DNA of 64,000 bases, from NCBI GenBank assembly GCA_948567375.1, contig OX419755.1, forward strand, positions 52,780,291 to 52,844,290. The letters run 5' to 3'. Positions 57,208 to 64,000 of this stretch are shown piece by piece. The position numbers and the translations under genes were made by a program. The notes beneath the pieces were generated by a model. The model saw only the letters and a program-made list of their open reading frames with translations. It had not been told where the DNA came from and ran no database searches. The stretch comes from Lunularia cruciata. Lineage: Eukaryota > Streptophyta > Marchantiopsida > Lunulariales > Lunulariaceae. Numbering within the stretch: the first letter of the stretch is position 1; each line of letters starts with the position of its first letter.

Positions 57208-58658
57208 GCCACAAATTTTGTTTCTGAGATGAAGCCTTGTGCCCCTACTATTTGGCTGATTCTCCAGGCTTATGGTCACACTTGAAGAGCCAGTTACCAT
57301 CTGCCAAAGGGCCTGAGTATTGGCTACGAACGCGTAGATGCAGTTGTACCATGAGACTGGAGCGATCTTTATGGCCCCAGTTGAGTACCGAGATTGTCTC
57401 AGCTTTGCATCCAAGATACAGATTCATAGCGATAAGTTCTATTCGCCCTGTCTATGGGGTTAAACGGATTCTGGTGAAGTACTGGTGAGGGTACATGCCG
57501 AACTGAGCCCTAAATGTTTGAAGACCTGTCAGTGAATTACACGTTGACTCTTCAGTTTTCACATGATACTGAGTTGCCTGTCTCGTGGAAGTTTCTCAAA
57601 ACAGGTACTACTAACGTTCAAGATATACCAAATCCGCCAGTTTTGAGCCGCAAATTCCCCTGTAGTATACTTTGGGTGGTAGTTTTAGAAAGTTTGGAAA
57701 GCTGTCCTGGCCGAGCACACTCAAAAGAGTTTCGTTTCCGTATATCGCCCTTAGTGTCCACACAATGGTTCTGAAAGTGAATCCTTGTACATTGCATTCA
57801 TTTTGTAAAACGGGATGCTTGTAAGCAGCAGAGGAATGGAATTTAGTTCCATTTATTTGATGCAAACCATTTTACAAAGGATGCTTACATACATAAGTGG
57901 CGTGTTCGCGTGCGTCAGTAGCAAATTTTCATTTACTGCGTAAGCTAGGACTTCAGCAACTCTCAAGCTACTGGCGCTTTCAAAATATAGCTGTTCAAGG
58001 TTTCACAATTTCACTGAATTATTCAAAAGGTTCACCCATAGAGCGTCCTATGTACAATAACAAGATGAATGAGCCAAAAGGCTAAGACTGGATTGCACAT
58101 AAGCAACAGATAAGATCTCCTTACCAGACAATCAGCAGAATCATCAGAAGTTTGAGGAAACTATTGTCGGGTACTTAGTTTTAGTCCACGGGTTGGCCAA
58201 TTTCTTAAAGAAGTTTAGATCATACAAAGAAAGACAACGGAGCGATGACAGGTAGCATCACAAGTAAATTAGGTGGAAGCTAAATTTTGACACATTAATA
58301 AAGAAGAGAATAATCTTTTTTAGCTCCAAAACTTCAAGTATTTTGTTTACAGCATGATTAATAATAAATTGGATTTGAGTTCCCTGGCTTTAAAGCTTGT
58401 AACCCCATCCTCTCGAGTTCCTAGTGAACTACAACTTCCGCCGCTCCTATACTCCCCTCGGATTTCCTAACCTTACTCGGAGTACAAGAAGATATCTGCA
58501 GACTCCCTTTCCGAACTCAAAACTAGACTTTGACAATTCTGGCAGCAAATAGAGACCATGTCCTGCCTAGTTGCAAACCCGCCTTGCTCCCTCCAGATAA
58601 CGGGAATACTAATATCTGAGTCTGTAAGGGAGGAAGAACCATACAATGTGACAAGAGA
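57208..58658. other. Intergenic region between convergent genes
   Basis: It holds the 3' ends of the RPA34-like gene (plus) and NUP88 (minus). Frames such as 57237-57488 show no family pattern. I see no RNA gene. Confidence 0.55.
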
Positions 58659-61600
58659 TTATCGATCCTTCAATAACTCGCGATGATTGACCGAGTCATC
58701 GATAATTTTCACCTTCTGTGCTGAGTCCTCTACCACATGACTCAAGTGTTCCACAGCAACTTTCAGGCGACGCATCTGAGAGTCTGGAATACCACCCCTG
58801 TCATTTTTGTTCTGATATGGTGATAGCCCTGCTCTTGAGAGCTCAGTCTGCTTACTCAAAAGACGTTCTGCTCGGACCGAGAGTGTTTCTACTGCTGAAT
58901 GTAATATATCCAGATCTTGAAACCTCATGTTATCTGCCAGGCAAGTCATGGACCAAGTCAGTACTTTTCACGTCAAGCACAACTAATTAGTGAATTCGGT
59001 ATGTGCATCAGAATTCTGGTCAGTGACGAGTCTTATAGAAGTCACGAGGGCATCGTAAACGAACCAAAAGAGTCTATTCTGGATTGCGTAAAAGCATCAA
59101 CATACGCAGGTGATTCATCTCCTGCGCAGGTCCCTCCGTACAGTTCCACAAATATTAGGAGCCTCGATCAGGCATCCATCAACACTTCAAGCTTTGAGTT
59201 TGGACACATGAGGAGGACCTTACCAAGTTGTGATTTGAGTTCCTGCTCCGTTGTTGTGAGTGGTTTCTCTCGTACACCTGGCAAGCTACTACAACGCTTC
59301 ACGCGTTGTTCTAAGCTTCGATTGTTCATCATAATTTGTTGTATACGACTGCTTAACGAAGTTGCGTTCTTCTGAGACTGCCTCAGCCTCCCTTCCACTT
59401 TCTTCTGCTGCAGCTGCTGGTCTCGAACAATGTCATGAAGCCTCGATCGATGAGAAGTGAATTCAATGTAGACCTAAAACGTTAGGAACGTAATCAGTAC
59501 AACTTCCAAGAGCATCCATAGCGAGAGAGGTAGGATTGCAACCCACTCATTTAGGACCATGGAACCAGTTCATTAGCAGCAGTGAAAAACTTGCACTTCT
59601 AATGGCTCTCCAGAAAAGATAAGTGTGGTTCTCAACAGCAGACCAGACCGAGACAGCAACTATATGACTTCTCACTAATCAACGTTTCACAAACTTTTGG
59701 ATTGGGAAAATCTTACCCGGTGCGCATACTCAATATATTTCTCATGAAGTAACTTGCACTGGTCATGAAGGAGAGCACGACCTTCGATAGAGTCCACTGT
59801 CAAGGGAGCTCCTACCGAGGTCAACTGTAATTTTGCAAACCCAAGTTAATCACTTATGGACCAAGGAGAAGAGAAATATTCTATGATATACATCCTAGGC
59901 AACTTAGAAATATATCATACTGATACAAATCTGCTGTGTATAGCCCTTACCGTTCAATCAAGCTAAATATATTTGTCACAGGAATATTAACTTATCGGAA
60001 AAATAGAGGAAGAATAGAGGCGATACCTGTGTGATCGGAATATCTTTGGGACCAAGTAGAAGATCTTTGCTCATCATTTGGAATACTCCAGGTTCCTGGA
60101 GCCCCTTGTCTTCGTCTTCATAGTCATTTTCTTCTAGAAGGAGAGGTTCCGGCAAAGTTCTTTGTGGCTTCATGTTCATAACAGCGCATTCGCAGTTGGC
60201 AGTGACAACAACAATCCATGATTCTCCTAATGAATCTAAGACAAGTGCTGAACCAAGAAGGGGACGAGGGGTAGTAAAACCAGTTGGACAAATGTCCAAC
60301 AAAGGAAATACAGCAGGAGGAGCCCCATTGGAGGGTCTATTATCAGATTGCACTGAGAATGGCAACCACTGAAGGAGGATCGCATCAAGTCCCGCGGAAT
60401 GTTGGCAGTATAACCTCTCAGGAACAACAGGGTCCGCGAAGAGAACAACAGGGCCTGAATCCAAAACAGCTGGCTGCAATGCCAGGTCAACGAAAGCTAA
60501 ACGCAACAGAGGTGGCACATTTCCTTCCCAGGTACCCTTGAGTTCTTCAGGGCACATCCCAACAAAATCCCGTGTCTTGGTCGCCTCCACCAACATGCCG
60601 ACTGCAAGTATGCTACCTTTGTCATCTACCCATATTCGAGGTGGTTTTCCTACATTCCAGGTAGGTTGGATCTCATCTGCAAGTACATACAACTGCACCT
60701 GCCCATCTTTTGTGCTAATTGCAAGAATGCTATCCTTGCCAACAACATTGTACAGAAGACTAACAGCCTGACAGGATTCACAAGTCGTTTGCTCCAAGTA
60801 GGCATGTCTGCCATCTCCTTCCGTTCTTCGACATAAAGTTGCAAAAGGACCCTGTAATGAAATTTAAGCTTCTATACGAGTTAATGCTGAAACAGTATAA
60901 GACTTGCCATGTGCAAACAGAGACAAAGGCAGTTAGGCCGTAAACATGAACATCTTGCGTTAAGATCTAAGATCGTCAGATGGTAATAACGTATAACGCA
61001 TGGTAAGGGCCCACTGTGTGCTGAACCTGAACACGAAAACAGCACCTGGAGGTGAGGAGAAGCATCAAGTGGTACATAAGCATGCGCCTTGAGCACAAAT
61101 GAACCTCCAAGGGACTCCCCAGCTGACGGATAACCACCAGCATGAACCCACGGGAATACGGATTCCAACCACCCAAGGGCAAGAACAGAACTTTCTGACG
61201 ATGTTGAATTGGCCCTGCCTAAGTCCTCGAGTTGCCCTGCATCTTTTGCCAGCTCCTCAATAGCTGCCCCATTGAACATGCTGACCCAAGACGATATAAA
61301 TTAATAGTTGTAAGAGTTGAACCGCTTAGAAATTGCTGAAAAAGGAAGGTCGTCAACATAAGGATACAGACTGGACAGTAGGTAGTTAAATGTTTTGACT
61401 CTCAAACTTCGCCAGTAAGAAACAACTCCCTCGCATGTAACCAGACTCGTTTATCAACTGGCCTAAAAGTTTCTTTCAGCTCACCTCCCAAACGGTACGA
61501 TTGGGCATAAGGCATACAGACTCCCATCACTGTAGAGTATAAAAACCTGCAATAGAAGGAACAGTTTTTCAACTTAGCGGCGGTCTAGGTCAAGCTAAGG

Positions 61601-63103
61601 AACTTCCTTTCTTGATTCCAAACATCCTGGAGAAATAAATCTTACCGTGAAACGGTCCCACAAGTGCTCTCCACCAAAGGCAAAAGCGATAGCTCGAACC
61701 AGTGGAGAAAAGCCGGATTTCGTATTCGAGCTAGGCTGTAGATGATATTCTTGCTCTGCAATTTCTGTATCCAGGGATAAATCAAAGAGTCTGCAAGCAT
61801 CAAAGGCCACAGACCCATAAAGACGAGAGGACTGTACTGAAGGACATGACCAAAAGCATCTGAACAAAGTCATGAGACTCAGGTCACAGAATTTTCAGTT
61901 GAAAATGGGACCACACTTGTTAGCAAGAGGCAACTCGACTGATACAACGCGAGGAATGTATCAACCAACCTTTTGGATCAACACAAGAAATGCATCCTGA
62001 AAAAGCAGGCAAAACTGCTTTTTGAGTGCGCACCAAAGCACCGTTCTAAACCTAATGGGGACAAAGGCAGTGTAAAGTGTGGGGAGTCCTTACCGGAAAC
62101 AGCCATCCGATGAGAGAACACCGAGATGGGTGTCACTGTATGGGTGCCAAGCAACTTGCAGTATGCGCAACCACTGTCCATTCCCTCCAGTAAATATTCG
62201 TTCAGCTCCTACATTTCGTACTCTGAAACAGAAGAATTACGTATCAGTAGCAGCATTCTCAAGGACAAGTACCCCATGGAATTTTAAGTTTCATAACTTA
62301 AGTGGCGTAAGCTGGTGATAAAAGCTCAATTTACCTGCACACGCCACAATACGATGTAGAGCTTGGAGCAAGAAGGTTCACCACCATTAAGGATCCATCC
62401 CCGACAAGCACTAGAGATCTGCCAGTCCTATTAAAAGCCATGTGCAGTACTTGAAAATCGATCGGAGAGCTTAGCTGAACATTCTGCAATCAAAGAAAGA
62501 AGTGTATGTTAGGGAGGTTTAGACCCATGCAATAAAATTCTGAAAGCAGTGACATGAGGTGAAAGTGATCACATGAGAACGTTCCGAAACAAGAGGACTT
62601 TTTGACCTCTTAGAGAATCGATGAATCAATCTATGAATCATACAACCCGTTAGTAAGTTCACTTCGAGAAGTAGTTTTAGGGTAACAATAACATCTCCGA
62701 ATAGGACAGAAGCACGAACCTTATAATCCTTACTGGCAAGTAGATTTCCTGAATCGCCACCAAAAGAGTGTAGAAAGTCGGACCGTTGAGTTTCCACGAA
62801 ATGCAGAAGTTTATGTTCCGAATTCCAAACAAAGAGGCGACCTTGGCCATCATACGCTATCAGATTGAGTGGAATACTTGGTTTAGATCCTTCCAAGGTA
62901 TCCTTTTGAAGCACAACGCTATTCACCCTAGCCTGTTTAAATATTTGGTGGGCTTCAAGCTTCTCATAAGTTGCACCCTTGTTTTGTTGCTCATACCCTT
63001 TCCGTGCTGATTTTCTTTCACTTCCTCTCCACTCTTCTTCTTCTTCTTCACCGTCAAAATCGTCATCATTATAGCTCCTATTCCTGTCGAAGTCCCTCCT
63101 CAT
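58659..63103 (-). CDS. NUP88: Nucleoporin NUP88 / MOS7 homolog, ten exons, about 853 aa
   Basis: Minus-strand exons, all GT-AG and in phase: 63103-62720, 62483-62335, 62222-62094, 61790-61646, 61546-61485, 61280-61046, 60851-60027, 59824-59717, 59473-59224, 58933-58659. The N-terminus is acidic (GEEEEEEW). The beta-propeller part has PLNLIAYDGQGRLFVWNSEH, LQVAWHPYSDTHLGVLSSDG, RLFDLSLDTEIAEQEYHLQP, AFGGEHLWDRFT, AVSLLYNVVGKDSIL, LADEIQPTWNVGKPPR, PLLRLAFVDLAL and DPVVPERLYCQHSAGLDAIL. The C-terminal ~200 residues are coiled coil, ending PDSQMRRLKVAVEHLSHVVE. The protein sits at the cytoplasmic face of the nuclear pore with Nup214/Nup62 and limits CRM1-dependent export; Arabidopsis MOS7 is needed for immune signalling (family knowledge). 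Length is near the family's ~810 aa. The frame is intact. Confidence 0.93.
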
Positions 63104-64000
63104 GTCTTCTCCACCTCACTCTTGCTGATAAAATAATTCGCCTGTTCCCAAATTTGCATCAGTTTAGGGTGAACAAATTACCCGTCACTAGACCGGCATT
63201 TATACTAGATGCATCAAACTAGGCATTCTAACGTGCGAGAATCAACGCTACGAGACAAGGGGTTTTGACCACAGGTCACGATCATCCCGCCTCAACTTTT
63301 ATAAAGGAAACCACTTCCGACCCTGAACTCGATGTGGACGGCGACTACGAGAGCAAAGACAGCAAAACATCGGCATTCGGAAGAAAGCAAAAGAACACCA
63401 CGGCTAACCTCTTAATGCCTACCAGCAAAGCAGGAAAGAGGAGGCGGACAGGAAAATAGTAGCTGTGGAATTTCAACGCCGGTTTACTACCAGGTTAATT
63501 GCGCAGGGATGTATGAAGCACCGGTAGTTGAGCCAGGACTTTATTTATAGGGGTTGGTGTGTGGTGCAAAGTCCTTTCCTTTCCGGGGTTTAAGATGTAT
63601 GAGTTAAGAGGAAGGGGAGCCTTATTCCCTGCATAAGTTGCCCAGAATTCCAAACCCCTGAGGGATTCCAAGAAAGAACAAAGCCAAACTGATCACTAGA
63701 AGGGAAGTTCTTGCACAGTTAAGCGTTGCGGGGAGAGATAAATGAGAATTATCCTACGATGCATTTGTGATGTGATCTCAGATACTTGGAAAATCTCCAA
63801 CCTGCACACGGGGACGCTCTTGCACTTGCCTCCTGTCCCGCACTCTGCTTCTATGCGGTCTGTGCTCTACAGTCTATGTAATTGTCTACAATATGAGGCG
63901 CTCGGAGCTCTCTCTCTATCTTTCTCTCTAACGCTGATGTGACTAACACGTTGGGCAGAGAAGTAGCGGGGGTGAGGACGGTAATTACTACTTGCTACTT
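63104..64000. other. NUP88 upstream region
   Basis: It holds the NUP88 5' untranslated region and promoter on the minus strand. A plus-strand frame 63265-63459 (64 codons, no ATG, ending SKAGKRRRTGK) could be an exon of a divergent gene, but nothing supports it further. Confidence 0.4.

Noticed and set aside
63265-63459. Small divergent gene upstream of NUP88
   Set aside because: The frame has no ATG and no family resemblance; an exon is possible but unsupported.

Overview
The window looks like nuclear DNA of a land plant. About 54 kb is a nest of degraded, mutually inserted retroelements, and two ordinary intron-containing genes sit at the right end. The 10-exon gene at 58.7-63.1 kb is recognisably the plant nucleoporin NUP88/MOS7. 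The gene at 55.7-57.2 kb resembles the plant RPA34-like 'mediator-associated protein 2' family. Short GT-AG introns and the retroelement families seen (an integrase with a PHD finger, and an RT family with an 'SLADD' active site) suggest a non-flowering land plant (bryophyte, lycophyte or fern). That placement is inference and weak.

Three Ty3/gypsy families make up most of the nest. Family A has an LTR of about 3.8 kb that itself carries a coding region of about 850 codons. Its 3' LTR follows a pol remnant and a purine tract at 1.5 kb, and two solo copies flanked by near-identical 5-bp duplications lie at 11.4-15.25 kb (minus) and 23.9-27.7 kb (plus). Family B runs on the minus strand. One copy (35.3-42.9 kb) is young and nearly intact: 679-bp LTRs that I judge by eye to be about 99% identical, a gag ORF, an uninterrupted 1346-codon pol ORF in another frame, a 4-bp target duplication, and an additional zinc-motif ORF between the 5' LTR and gag. 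B is also present as two broken copies and a solo LTR. Family C is a chromodomain-bearing chromovirus, seen as two broken copies plus a gag-protease fragment, with LTRs rich in perfect heat-shock-element arrays next to the TATA box.

Nesting gives a relative order on the left: C (9.5-16.5 kb) was hit by B, that B copy was hit by a solo-forming B element and by A, and C was also hit by an A element that left a solo LTR. On the right, a B fragment (23.6-29.6 kb) adjoins a C element (29.6-33.9 kb) and carries another A solo LTR.

Other remnants are a gypsy integrase with a PHD-type finger (20.7-21.7 kb), a PIF/Harbinger transposase (44.65-45.72 kb), a non-LTR-like reverse transcriptase split in two (49.0-51.1 and 53.9-54.3 kb), a GIS2-like CCHC zinc-knuckle pseudogene fragment (51.2-51.4 kb), and several satellite-like stretches. 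I saw no rRNA or tRNA genes and no CRISPR array. Almost every ORF outside the B element at 35-43 kb and the two right-hand genes is interrupted. All family assignments come from reading motifs; no database search was possible.
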